A stretch of DNA of 64,000 nucleotides from Lotus japonicus. Its lineage: Eukaryota; Streptophyta; Magnoliopsida; Fabales; Fabaceae. Below, in pieces: positions 21,996 to 33,417 of the stretch; positions within the stretch are counted from its first letter, which is position 1; each line of letters opens with the position of its first letter. Position numbers and translations under genes: made by a program. The DNA is taken from contig NC_080046.1 in the NCBI RefSeq assembly GCF_012489685.1, positions 67,781,984 through 67,845,983 of the forward strand, in the 5' to 3' direction. Under the pieces are notes generated by a model. The model did not search any database. It saw only the letters and a list, made by a program, of their open reading frames with translations, and had not been told where the DNA came from.

Positions 21996-22478
21996 GATCG
22001 AGTGCTAGTGTGGGCTCCTCGGGTAGGGATAGTGTAGGAGTAGTGTCGATGCTCTGACCGTCATGCTTCCGTTTTTGGGGACAGGGTAGTTTTCCTACCG
22101 GTAGCTTTTGTGTGGTTTCCTATGGAGATCACAGAGAGCTGGTTGGATTTAGGGGGTCTTTTCTTAGGCCGCTGGGCCAACTTGCTCTCAGTTTTTGTAG
22201 GTTAGTGTTGCGGACACAGTATCTTTATCTTGGACTGTACATATTGCCTTCGGGCGTTACTCTTTTCTGTCACCCGTCACTGGAGGTTACTCGTGACGTG
22301 GTAGTATCTAGCGAGGCATGTATATATAGTTGTATAGTAGTTCCTTTTATCTTTTGTTGGGGAGTTTTATTGCTTTCTGTCTTTAGTTATATTGTCGAAA
22401 AAAAATAATTCACGTTTTTCCGCTTAAAGTATTTTCTTTTGGTTACTAAAGTGACGCCACCGAAATCGGGGTGTTACA

Positions 22479-23766
22479 GAAAAATTATCGGATCGAAAAC
22501 TGTCGCAGGGGTATTTTGGTCATGATTTTTAACTTAGGATTTTCAAAACTGAAATCCCAAAAATAAAATTTTGCAGGGACGTCACCAACGACGTTTATGA
22601 CAACTAATCCTACTAGCACTAAGCTAAGGCGATAGTTTTCAGCCTAAAGGTTGGAACTTTACTCAAAAACTACATAAAATGGGTATTTTAGGTTCAAATT
22701 GATTCCGGCGGAATTCCGGCGACATAACGGAAAATCTAATCCGGCAGAAGTGATCTTGGGCACATGTAGAAGAGGTTTAGAATCAGAAATGAAAGATTCA
22801 GGATAGTTTTGCAAAAACCCATAAACTATCCACTCAGAAAACTCTACAGAAAAGCTATGGAAAAAGCGATCAGAGGTAAGGATTAGCGACTATACCTCGA
22901 AACCTTGAAGCAGCAACTGATTGATCGACGATCAAGCAAGGTTTGAACAAAAGCTCTTCTTCCTTCTTCCTTGTTCTTGGCCGCGGGTTTGAAGAGAGAA
23001 AATGGAAGAGAATTTGAATTTTTCTTCCTTTCTTTGCTATATATAGAAGGTGGAAATTCGCGGGAAAAAGAAAGTTTCGCGAATCTGATTTTTACGGCGT
23101 CATTCTCCATGAATTCTAAGATAGGTTTTGGCAAAGGAATTCCTAAGCTAAGAAGATGTCTCCTTGTATTTTTGGCAACTAATGCAAAGTCGGTGCAAAG
23201 TCGGTGTAAAACTATTTTACCCGATAAGTTGCTTTTTGCCTCGAATGTCGGAATAGAAAACTTCCTTCGGAAGAAAGATTGAAATCATCAAGAGAAATGG
23301 GTGTACGCGTGTAGAATATTCATTTGAAGCTCTGAATAGATAAAGTCTTCATTGTCGAGAAATTCTAGGGTTTTGAAATACCAGGGATTCGGTTTCGGCA
23401 AACTTCCGATGATTGGAATCGGACGTTCGTAGATCCTAGAGTTTCGCCTCGAAATGATGGTGATATATGGAAAAAGAGAAGTTCTAACATTTCTCTGAAG
23501 ATTTTTGGAATTAACTGCCAGCGTGCCTAAAAGTGAAAATTAGCTATATACTAGGGTTTCTGACCTAGGTTTAAGCGTGTAACGATCGTGCTATAACTTT
23601 TATCGATCATAATGCAATCCTTGAACTTTTTCCTGAACTTTTTCCTTCATAAATATATTTCATTTAATAAACTTTCGTTCAGGTTTCCCTTCACATTACA
23701 TCAACCCTAATCGTGAATAAGAAGTTTATTCACTTAGCATAAGCTTAAAAAAACTTGGGCCTTACA
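22479..23766 (-). repeat. Inverted 5' portion of a related Tekay-like LTR
   Basis: Read on the minus strand it starts TGTAAGGCCCAAG at 23766, the same as the start of the 18327 LTR. It continues with the same landmarks in order (GAGAAATGTTAGAACTTCTC, the TCGATCCGA/TTTTCGATCC region) for about 1.29 kb, then stops at the end of the plus-strand LTR. The copies are clearly diverged. Best read as an older minus-strand element split by insertion of the plus-strand element. Confidence 0.8.
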
Positions 23767-25373
23767 GGAAGGTACCGTAACGGAAGCTTATTGGTTGAAA
23801 TTCGGGTTGACATGGTTCGCTGGGATTCGAAAAGACATTTCAGAAGTGGCAGTTGAGATTCAGTGGATTTGCTGATTTAAAAACTACTTCAGGGCGCAAC
23901 GCGTGGCGAACGCGCGACACCTGTCAAAGTGTCATGATCCAGGGCACGTGCGCAATGCTGGCAAGGCGAGCAGGTCAAGTGTCATCTCCGTGAGACTGCT
24001 TGTGGACTCAGTTTGCCCAGGAAGGGGGTGGTGCAGCGAGAAGTTTGGAATATGAAGATTTTTGACTTTATTCTCCCGGCCATGTGGCAATTGTTTTTTC
24101 ATTTAGTTAAAAACTTTGGGTTTTAACATTGTTTAGTCTTTTATGGCCCTCGCCTTGGTTTCTTCTGTTTAAAGACACAGTTAGCTCTCATGCCTCGAGT
24201 TCGGTGTCTTGTGGACTGGCCGAGACCCCGAGGTCCCTCGCCCATGAGACTCAGCCTTAGGCGCGGGACATGTTTGAACCTTGGGCCTCTCTCCCCAAGG
24301 CCCAACTGGCCCATTTAGACAGACTAAAGGCGCAAAGGCCTAACTCAGCCCTTATAAATAGGAGGGGAATACCAATTGTAAGGGACTCTTATCTCATTTG
24401 GCAATAACAATATTGAAATTCAGTTATATTTTCTCTCTCTAAGCAGTTATGAGCTCATCTCTCTAAAATCTCCGATCACATTTCACACATTCTTGGCACT
24501 ATGCCTTGATTCTATGTTAAAGAGGCAGCGTGTTAGGCGAAAAATTGTAACCGTTGATGCTGATTGGTTCAAATTCAAAAAATGTCAGGGTTTGACATAA
24601 CGCATTAAATGGAAGGTACCGTAACGGAAGCTTATTGGTTGAAATTCGGGTTGACATGGTTCGCTGGGATTCGAAAAGACATTTCAGAAGTGGCAGTTGA
24701 GATTCAGTGGATTTGCTGATTTAAAAACTACTTCAGGGCGCAACGCGTGGCGAACGCGCGACACCTGTCAAAGTGTCATGATCCAGGGCACGTGCGCAAT
24801 GCTGGCAAGGAGAGCAGGTCAAGTGTCATCTCCGTGAGACTGCTTGTGGACTCAGTTTGCCCAGGAAGGGGGTGGTGCAGCGAGAAGTTTGGAATATGAA
24901 GATTTTTGACTTTATTCTCCCGGCCATGTTGGCAATTGTTTTTTCATTTAGTTAAAAACTTTGGGTTTTAACATTGTTTAGTCTTTTATGGCCCTCACCT
25001 TGGTTTCTTCTGTTTAAAGACACAGTTAGCTCTCATGCCTCGAGTTCGGTGTCTTGTGGACTTGTGGACTGGCCGAGACCCCGAGGTCCCTCGCCCAGGA
25101 GACTCAGCCTTAGGCGCGGGACATGTTTGAACCTTGGGCCTCTCTCCCCAAGGCCCAACTGGCCCATTTAGACAGACTAAAGGCGCGAAGGCCCAACTCA
25201 GCCCCTATAAATAGGAGGAGAATATCAATTGTAAGGGACTCTTAGCTCATTTGGCAATAACAATATTGAAATTCAGTTATATTTTCTCTCTCTAAGCAGT
25301 TATGAGCTCATCTCTCTAAAATCTCCGATCACATTTCACACATTCTTGGCACTATGCCTTGATTCTATGTTCA
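23767..25373 (+). mobile_element. Tandem pair of near-identical LTRs (internal region almost wholly lost)
   Basis: Segments 23767-24518 and 24611-25371 are nearly identical. Differences include a duplicated CTTGTGGA near 25055 and a few substitutions. Each has a TATA box (CTATAAATAGGAGG) and ends CTTGATTCTATGTT. The right copy looks complete (TGTTAGGCG at 24531 to TGTTCA at 25373, 843 bp). The left copy lacks the first 80 bp, exactly where the inverted Tekay LTR ends. Only AAAGAGGCAGCG (24519-24530), a purine-rich scrap like a polypurine tract, separates the copies. Confidence 0.75.
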
Positions 25374-25763
25374 TGGCGAGAACAATATATTAATAACAAT
25401 TATCGATTTAAATTAAATTAAAATAATTTAGAGTTAATTTTTTCTTTCTTTCTAGTTTAGTAATTTTATATTCTTAATTAATTTTTCTTGCAAGTAAAAA
25501 AGACGACATATATGGATAGTCATTATTAAAAAAGTGAAATTACAAAAAACTTAAAATGCAATACAATACAATAAGCAAACAAATTTATTTAATCACGAAA
25601 CATTCCAAACTTTGCTCATATATGTTTGACTGGATCTGCTTGCAATTCGTGATGTACATTTGAATCACGCATCACAGATCTAGCACGCACATGATTCGCA
25701 AATGCAGGTAGCACCTCGGTCGAAAATGGCTCCGGTGTACTAGACCCACTTGCCTCAGATTGA
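25374..25763. other. AT-rich spacer after the LTR pair
   Basis: Begins TGGCGAGAAC, which could be a remnant primer-binding site. Nothing else seen. Confidence 0.4.
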
Positions 25764-26150
25764 TCATAGTCTGTCCAATGTTAAGCATATGTATCTCGTT
25801 TCATGACGACCGCTCGGAACATTTGGAGTGACTTCACCAAGACCCATTTGTTTAGAAAATTCAGGAAATTCATCAAGTCCAACATTTGGAACATTTTCAT
25901 TTCCCATTGAAGTAGAAGAATAATAAGGGGGTGCTTGAGATGAATAAAACATCATTGATCCATAATGTTGACTATAATTTGGATTAGATGACGGCATGAT
26001 GAAATTTGGAGAAAATCCATAACTTGGTATATTTTGGGGACCTCGTTGGTTGGAAGATTCATTTTGAATTCTGTAGTTGTTGGGATTTTGGAAGTTGAAA
26101 GGGTAATTGACAGAGTTTTGGGTGTTAAAAGGGTTATTGTTGGGATCCAT
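25764..26150 (-). pseudogene. N-terminal part of a PIF/Harbinger-associated Myb-like ORF1 protein
   Basis: 128 codons from ATG at 26150. The residues are dominated by Asn, Pro, Tyr, Ser and Phe (MDPNNNPFNTQNSVNYPF, later YGSMMFYSSQAPP). This is the low-complexity leader I associate with the Myb/SANT-type second protein of PIF/Harbinger transposons in dicots. The SANT domain itself is not present: the frame ends in unrelated sequence after EVTPNVPSG. No DDE transposase is visible nearby. Treated as a transposon remnant; family call is from composition and phrase similarity only. Confidence 0.5.
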
Positions 26151-26561
26151 TTCACTAAAAATAAATTTAGAGCTACAAACAAGAGTTTATTGGAGGCTAA
26201 ATAGAAAAACTAGAGGAGAAAATGTCGTTTTTTTTTTTTCTGTGTTCAAATCAAATGAACCAAGTCTCTATTTATAGACAAAAAAAAATGATGAATTTTG
26301 GTGAAAAAAAATTAAATAAAAAATTAATTTACTACGAAATAATTGACCCCAAATAATTAGATGCGATAAGAATCTGGAAATTACAACAACCAATGAGATT
26401 TTGCCATGTGTACTGAATGGGACCAAATCACTATTCATTCAACATGTTGAATTTATTCAACATGTTTAACATTACACACCCCTTTCAACATCCCCATTGG
26501 AGTCATTCAATAGTTGAATGGGTTTTTCAACACCCATTCAACTACCTCATTGCAAGTAGTC
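26151..26561. other. Spacer with short inverted motifs
   Basis: AT-rich. Around 26436-26540 the motif TTCAACATGTTGAA and TTCAATAGTTGAATGG recur as small palindromes, possibly a transposon end. No gene. Confidence 0.4.
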
Positions 26562-27050
26562 TTTTTTTTTTGATAAGCCAAATTGTATTGATAATGAAGT
26601 ACAAGGTGTACTCCGACCCAATACATAGAAAAAAATACAAATCAAAACCAAACACAAAACAAAAGAAACTACAAACCCAGCAAACAAAAGCCAGTAAAAG
26701 AGGACTTAACCAATGAATCCTATAGCTATCCCCCCCCCCCAAAACCCACGAACCAAATCAACAATCCTACCTCCAACACCAGCAAACCGAATGGCTCATG
26801 AACTGAGCCTGATTGCCCAGCAACATTACACCGATACCACACACTGCAATGGATTCATTGTCCACTCAAATAGAGAGTAATTGAAACCTTTCATCAATGC
26901 TTTATTCCAAGCCCATGACCTCCACTTGACTAATTCCATAACTGATGCAACACAAACAGCACCTCCATTAAATACCACAACATTCCTCACCAGCCAGATA
27001 GTCCACAAGACAGCACGCCAGATAGACAACATGCCCCTCCGTTGATCACT
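26562..27050 (-). mobile_element. 5'-truncated LINE, 3' end
   Basis: On the minus strand the codons read LWTIWLVRNVVVFNGG and ELVKWRSWAWNKALMKGF, the C-terminal zinc-knuckle/reverse-transcriptase tail of plant L1-type LINEs. A stop at 26826 is followed by a 3' UTR ending in ATACAATTTGGCTTATC plus a poly(A) tail, seen as T at 26562-26571. Confidence 0.8.
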
Positions 27051-28087
27051 AGAAGGATAATATGACTTGTCTCCCCAACACCTTGGTTATGCTTAAACGC
27101 TATATTATTATCCCTTCCCGCAAGGATGGTGTTTGTTGATCCTTGTGGATAACTCGTAACAGTGTTATTTTCAAGGATGGTGTTTGGGACGGTGGTTTGG
27201 TTGTGGAATTAATCCAGGTTCGAACTTGGCATTGGTTAAAAGAGAAAGTGAGGGAGTTTCATTATTCATTATATGAATGGAAGTCAAATCTGGTCATATG
27301 CCTCTCTTCTCTTTGAATTTTGCTAGGGACATGGGTTTTTGGCTACTATTCGTGGTACGTTTGGAGTGGAGGTTGGGTTGTATTTTTTCTCTTCTGCTAT
27401 GCATTCTTGGCGTTGGACGTGCCGTGGTTGCTTTTTGAGTTCTGTATGTTGCTGCTATATGTTGGGGCATTCTTGGTTTATTTGGAGTAATAGTTTAAGT
27501 TTGTAAGGGAACTTAATCTGGTTTGGATTATGCAGATGAGTTCTTTAAACTTTGTTTATTTTTTTCTTTCTTTCTTTATTTTTCTCTCTTTCTTTTCTTG
27601 TATTTGGGTTTAGCATCCCTTTTGCTATTTTTTAATACAATTCTTTGGCTTACCAAAAAAAAATTATCCCTTCCCGCAACATGATTCATTGGAAACGTTA
27701 CCCGACAACTATTGCGTAGAAAAGTTTCGTCTATTTGTATTATTGGCTTGCAATAATCAAAAGTATCACAACATTGCTCGAACGTCGAAAACAACCGAAG
27801 AAATTTCTGGAAATGATTATCAACATGATCATTATTATTTACATAATCAATGTATCTAACTATGTAAAAGGATCCTGATGAAAACAACACCATATACTCT
27901 AACCACCTTGGAAACATGTCGTGCAACTCATCTCAATCACCAAATACCTTTGCAATTGCTTTCTGGTTGGCTTCATGCTTTCTTGTATCATACTTTGTAT
28001 TGAAACATTCCTAAAATTCTCTCCGGGATAAGAGAAATCAGGATAGATTGATGTTCTTTGACCGAGGTCCAATCTTCTGCTCCTCAT
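27051..28087 (-). pseudogene. MULE transposase fragment, split by a LINE
   Basis: Mutator-type transposase remnant on the minus strand. The segment at 27680-27926 contains FEQCCDTFDYCKPIIQIDET, the start of the MULE DDE domain with the first catalytic Asp in QIDETFL (usually QIDGTFL). It then reads PMNHVAGRDN and is interrupted by the LINE at 27124-27662, after which NNIAFKH continues at about 27100. Upstream coding (27899-28087) is in another frame, so the gene is broken. No terminal inverted repeats were found around it. Confidence 0.65.
27124..27662 (+). mobile_element. 5'-truncated LINE with 17-bp target duplication
   Basis: The duplication ATTATCCCTTCCCGCAA lies at 27107-27123 and 27663-27679. 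The insert translates at its start to the LINE C-terminus (GNNSVIFKDGVWDGGLVVEL, then LVICLSSL and stop) and ends AATACAATTCTTTGGCTTAC plus poly(A). It is 539 bp long and sits in the MULE transposase fragment. Confidence 0.93.
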
Positions 28088-29742
28088 AAATAAGATTCCA
28101 TGCTCATTGGTGACTTGAGAAAACTAGGCAATGACATGGAGAATTTCAACATACACGTAATATCGCATAGTTGAGCAATACCATATTTGGTTCTCTATTT
28201 ATATTTGATCATTATCCCATAGATTTGTAGATTTCAATACTCCACCTTTTGATACTTCTTATTTCTTCCTGCCTGGCCCGGTATGTCCTAGATGCCCTAC
28301 CAGGGAATCCTGGGTAAATACTCATTTTTAAAACTTGCTTGCTCAATTTAACGCTCCATAAAAGTATACTATGAGCGATGAATTCGAAATATAGAATTAA
28401 AGCGGAGAGACAAAACCAATAAAAATAGTAAACTAAAAACTAGAATAAAAATCAAAGTTTTCAACAGCAGTTACATTGTAACCCCGAGAAAAGATGTTAA
28501 GTTTTACCGCTCATCGTACGTATGAATAACACAAACACTATCATCAGGTTGTCTTTGCTCTCACTCCTCAATGGTCTCCATTACTCCTCGTTGAGAAACC
28601 CGTAATAAGATTCTCAATGTCTCCTCAACCATAATTTTGGAAGACTGAAAAGAAGTTGTGGTGAGAAAATATAGGGCACATGATCATTAAAGGAAAAAAC
28701 CAGGAATGCCAAAGAAGAATTGAAGGCAATATAAAAGATCATGAGATAATTACAACTACAAAATTTTGAAGAACCTAGGACGATCAAGAAGAAACTATGG
28801 TCAACAGTGGTTCAATTTTTTAGAGCTATTTTAATGGGCTTATTAGATAATAAATAAGTTCAGTTTTATAATTTGTCCTTTAAATATTAGTATGTATTTT
28901 TATGGTGAATTTTCTTATAAAGTTTGTATTTCCCCAAAGTTGTTTTTTTGTGAGTTATTAAGCCATCATTAGGATTAGTTGGCTACTTCAAGTTTCAAGG
29001 TTAGTGTGTGTTTAATCACTAGTGGAGTCATTTAGTTGTTAGCGGGAAAATAAAAACTCCGTGAAATGTGTCGTAGACCACTAAATCTATAAATAGAAAC
29101 AATGTAACTTTGAATAATATTTTTTTAAGATTAAGCAAATTGGACATGTATTTCTCTACGAGATTGAGTTTTCTCTTAAGTTCTTCATTTGACCATTCAC
29201 CAATATTATCAAGAAACCATTTTCTTGTGGATATCCTCTTTTGACTAATCAATAGTTGATTGTGGTGCATTCCTTCATCCATTTTTCTTTCTATTTGTTT
29301 GTTTTCGATTATTGTTTAGTTTTTAAATCATTGTTCTTTCGTCCAGAACTTGCTATAAACAAAAGCTTTTTCAATAATTATTATGTCTAAACTGAGTTTT
29401 ATTACAAAATTAACATATGATAATATTTGGAGAATGCACATTTGAATTCTTAAGATAAGAAAAAAGAATTATAAAGTGGTAAATATTACCTTACAAAATT
29501 TGAATATTTGTATGGCATAATTGAATATAAAATTTATCTTTTTTTTAATAAAATCTTAAATTTTTGGATAGGATAGATAAAATTGTTTGTTTTAAAAATT
29601 AAAATCTTGGATAATTTGATTGGGCAGCCAAAAAGTTTATTTGTTTAAAATAATAAAAAGTTTCATTACATTAATATTATCTCGTTACGTTAAAAAAAAT
29701 GTTATCTCGTTTATTTAATTTGTGTTAATATTCGGGCAATTC
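28088..29742. other. AT-rich intergenic stretch
   Basis: May include the 5' flank of the MULE remnant. A minus-strand 84-codon frame at 29028-29282 has no family motif. No structured repeat recognised. Confidence 0.4.
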
Positions 29743-29762
29743 AATTGTTTTAATAATATCAT

Positions 29763-29936
29763 CAACGAGTGGTTGGTTCAAGTGATACATGTTTGATTTC
29801 CCTTAAGTAAAGTCTTAGGTTCGAGTCTTGTAGATGGAAATAACCCCCACTGGGAGAGTTAGTCCCACCATGATGTGGATGTTCTCGGCTCGAACAGAAT
29901 TGCCTCCGAAGAATGACACCTATCTTACATAAAAAA
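29763..29936 (+). mobile_element. tRNA-derived SINE with 20-bp target duplication
   Basis: The pol III A box (TGGTTCAAGTG near 29771) and B box (GGTTCGAGTCT near 29818) are spaced about 45 bp apart as in a tRNA-derived SINE. The tail is A-rich (29931-29938). Flanks AATTGTTTTAATAATATCAT (29743-29762) and AATTGTTTTAATGATATCAT (29937-29956) match at 19 of 20 bases. Length about 174 bp. Confidence 0.92.
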
Positions 29937-29956
29937 AATTGTTTTAATGATATCAT

Positions 29957-30503
29957 GAGGGCATTTAATGTCTACACACACATTGTCCTATGACTTTGTG
30001 AAAATGATGTGGGGGCAATTGCTCCTACCGTGTTCAACGTAGGTACGTCCCTAGCAGGAGTAGTGGCGATAGCGCTGCCGGCAGTGATAATAATAACAGT
30101 GGTGAAGGTGGTGACAAAGGTGGAGGATGGCGACTGTGGTGGTGGTGGTGGAGGCTTCTGTCATATTAAGTTAAAAAATTGAAAATTAAACGAGCGTAAA
30201 TGTTATTAAATGAAAATAATAAATATTAAGATATGAAAAAAAAGTTGAAGAAAAGATAAGCTTGCATTAGAAAATATTCGGAAGAATATTCGAGAGAATA
30301 CATGAATGAATACACAGGGGTACATTGTGAACCCAAGATTCTTCCCATGCTCCAAGGATTACTTTGCAAGAACACGTGTTTCATTATTTGCTTGTCTATA
30401 AACATGAACAAAATCAACAAGACCAAAACTAGAGGAAAACTTTTTAATCTTAGCAGCCACGAGTCCTAAATAAGTGTTACTTCCCACAACACTTTCCACT
30501 TCC
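29957..30503. other. Intergenic stretch with a GGT-rich patch
   Basis: GGTGGTGGTGGTGGAGG near 30140. No gene seen. Confidence 0.4.
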
Positions 30504-31440
30504 TTAATAACATTTCATAGTCATATTCCACGCTGAGCAGTTAGACCCAAGCCCTCCATGGCTCCTAAGGCCTAAGCCACAACAACCCCCTGTTGAACCG
30601 TGCTTTTGGCAGTCCTCGACGCCACCATTCCCATCCACATTACGAATTACACAACCAAACTCTAATAGTCTCCTATACAAGTTGTGTTTGTGATCAATTC
30701 GAAAATGTTTGGCTTCGGTGGGCACCATTTACGCGTTGATGAGGAGGGATTTTGCACCACGCTCGGGGGCACCGGGCCATGATCTCATGAAATTGTTGGA
30801 GACCCATAGCTGCTGCTTGCGGCACCTGCTTGAGTTCAGCACCTTGCCCTAAAAACAACACAAGTTTCAAGCCCTCCATATCTGGTACAAGTGACACACG
30901 TTGTCTCCACGACTTCTGACAGGCGTTTAGGATCAAGTCAGCCACCCATGCACTCATCCTCAGCTCTAGTTCTGCGTTCCAAGAGAGTTCAAGATCAGAG
31001 GTGAACCAAACTCAACGACACCAGTCACAACCACGCAAGGCATGGTCAAGATTTTCTACAACAACTTCACATCTGGGACAAACTATATCAACTTAAACAC
31101 CTTTCTCATTGAGTCTACCTGGCACGGGAATAATCTCATTTAGAACTCGCCATATAAAATGAGTCTCCATTGGTAAGATTCCCAGCTTCCATAACTTTCC
31201 CCATACCTCATAATCTATTATTCCTGACCCTCCCATCACATCTGCACTTCCCCATTCCCGAATATAGCTATATGTAGACTTAATTGTATAACCTCGATGC
31301 GCCATTGTAGCCCAAACCACACAATCATTCTCCGTTAAGCTTATAATTGAGATTCTCAAGATTTGCTCAACCTCAAAAGGAATGAACAATTGTTGCACTA
31401 CTTGTTCGCTCCAAACATAAGTTCCTCCTTGTCCACTAAC
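30504..31440 (-). mobile_element. LINE remnant: zinc-binding RT tail and RNase H
   Basis: On the minus strand, 31093-31398 reads VWGKLWKLGILPMETHFIWR then VLNEIIPVPGRLNEKGV, the zf-RVT domain of plant non-LTR retroelements. It is followed by a broken plant-type RNase H: WCKIPPHQRVNG near 30740 and, in another frame, GCVIRNVDGNGG near 30640. Frameshifts and stops show it is dead. Confidence 0.75.
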
Positions 31441-31744
31441 TCAAACACAAGATATGGAGCAATCATGCAGTTTTGGAACCATATTTTAAAAAATAAAAAT
31501 ATATTTTGATTTTTTATAAAGTTGTTAACAATTGATAATTTATTTGAATAACAAAGCACATTAAAATTAAAACCTGATACCCAAGTGTAATTTTTTTTAA
31601 TGCAAGCCCGTGTGTAAAATTTGGGAAAGAAAAAATGTTGATTTTTTGATGTATTTAATTGTTTTCACAATTTTGAATTGAGAGTAACTATTATGGGTAG
31701 CAAAGCTCAATATTTAACACACAAACACGGTAGTCAGTACATCA

Positions 31745-31850
31745 ATGTCAACTAAATGAGCCGTTGCCAATGAAATTTTCTCTACCCACACTTGATCAGA
31801 GTAGGTGGAAACGTTTCTAGCTAAGAAATCAGCCACTGAATTACCCAAGC
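31745..31850 (-). mobile_element. Fragment of LINE-type RNase H C-terminus
   Basis: Minus-strand codons NSVADFLARNVSTYSDQVW resemble the end of the plant LINE RNase H domain (N..AD.LAR). It lies upstream of the larger LINE remnant in the wrong domain order, so it is a separate fragment. Confidence 0.5.
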
Positions 31851-33417
31851 ACGGTAGTTGTTGTTGATTCTTATACTAATACTAAGAATTAACAAACATA
31901 AAGAATATTGATTATTGGTGTGATTGAATTGAAATTATTGCTAGAATGGAGAAAAAAAATGGAAATAAGTTGATAAATATATTAGCAGTAAATAGACAAG
32001 TTGTGTGTTGATTTGCGGAGAGAGAGAGAGAGAAGACGCCGCCACAGCACAGTGACACGTCGGTTGGTACAAAGCCGAAGCACGAACCGGATGGTTCGGA
32101 GGACACAGCTGGAGACAGGCTGTCACCAACAAAGTCCCACTCACCCCTTCACCTCCGTTCCCCTTCTCTCCCCGAAATTCAGAATTCATTCTATTCTCTA
32201 TTCTAACCTCCTCTCTTTCATTCTTCGCATTCTCTCTCTCTCAATCCAATTAGGGTTTCCTCCTTCTGCTCAATCCTCTCATCTCCCTTCCGGATCAACA
32301 TTCTCTGCACTGTAAGCTTTCTCTTATGTATCATTCCCCCTCTTCCTTTCTTATGTTTATTGCGTTTTGTTTTGTTTTCTCTCTCTTGTTTTTGCGCGTT
32401 GAATATCTTCTTCAAAATTCTTTTCCTCTCATTTGCTCCTTCAAACCTAGATTTCAACTTTTATGAATGAAATATACCGGAGATAAGCTAGCCTCGCTTC
32501 AGATTTTGTTTGTTAATGTGCATTCCCATACATGGTTTCTTCTTCTGCGCTTAATTTTCTTTTTCTTTACTACCTATTGTCAATTTTTTGCCCTGGGTTT
32601 TAAATTTATGTTAACATCTCGCTAATTTTATAGCCTTTAATTGGTTACCAGAACTAGAATTGCAATTAGCCTTTTCACTTCACTGATTTCAAGTTAATGT
32701 TTTTGTTGCATAGGCCAAATCCGGTTAAAAATCTTATTTGCTTAGTAACTTCTATTCTATTTTGATCATTGAGCATTTGAATGCTTTTGATGTATCAATC
32801 CACACTAGTGGTGGACATGATACATAATTCTATATACTCTTTAGCTGCCTCACATGATTTTTTTGTATTTTAATTCCCATTCCAATTACTTGATGTATTA
32901 ATATTGCTTCTTTTATTTAATCTCTCCTTTGCACATGAGATGTGATCCATCTGAATCTTAATGCTTTTAGTCTCACTCTCATATTCATTTTTTTTGTTTG
33001 CTTCTATGAATTACTTTACTTTTCAATTTGGAGTTTCCATTGCTTGTAAACTGGCATGTGACAATTAGTAATGTTTTATTCTGCTTCATGAATCATGCGT
33101 CTCTTATCTGTTTCACTCTATTATAGGTGTGTGAATTGGATAGTCAACCCTTGGACATGTATGTTCAGAGGTTGATGTGTTACCTATAATCTTGTTGCTG
33201 TGAAGACTGTATGGAAGGTGCTACTTGATTAATCTGGGATGTCTTTGACTCATCTTCTCTGAGTGATTATGCATGTCTGTTTGAGTTGACTTCAACCTTT
33301 ATCTATTAATATTGGGGACTCAGTGAGTTATTTAGTTCTGGAAAGAAGGCGCTAGCACCAGAGGATTTCTTGGATCCATGCTGTCAGAGAGCATGCGTGG
33401 AATCTGTATTTTGGGTA
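31851..33417 (+). promoter_or_regulatory. Promoter, leader exon and leader intron of the multi-pass membrane protein gene
   Basis: A CT-rich leader at about 32150-32310 ends in a splice donor (GCACT/GTAAGC at 32311/32312). A plausible acceptor (TTATAG/GT) ends at 33126, giving a leader intron of about 815 bp. The second leader exon, 33127-33417, contains nine upstream ATGs. Intron placement is by eye. Confidence 0.5.

Larger units (their letters stand above)
15954..22478 (+). mobile_element. Ty3-gypsy chromovirus (Tekay/Del-like), 3' part with a 4.15-kb LTR
   Basis: Reverse transcriptase C-terminus, RNase H, integrase and chromodomain are followed by a polypurine tract (TTTTTGGAGGG near 18310-18320) and an LTR that starts TGTAAGGCCC at 18327 and ends TGTTACA at 22478. 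The 5' LTR, gag, protease and most of the reverse transcriptase fall in or beyond the gap. The element abuts an inverted partial LTR of the same family, so it probably inserted into an older relative (candidate target duplication GAAAA at 22479-22483). Confidence 0.85.
18327..22478 (+). repeat. 4.15-kb 3' LTR of the Tekay-like element
   Basis: TG...CA ends (TGTAAGGCCC / GTGTTACA). A TATA box CCTATAAATAGC near 18999-19010 is followed by a CT/GA-rich leader and a splice-donor-like GAG/GTAGGT at 19150. Most of the LTR therefore lies downstream of its own promoter. It includes a minisatellite (20540-20805) and an ORF (21513-21995). Confidence 0.8.

Noticed and set aside
29028..29282. 84-codon minus-strand frame with a helical middle, considered as a transcription factor scrap
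   Set aside because: No recognisable domain and AT-rich context. Could be chance.
32001..32457. Frames on both strands near the membrane protein leader
   Set aside because: CT-rich leader sequence; no motif.
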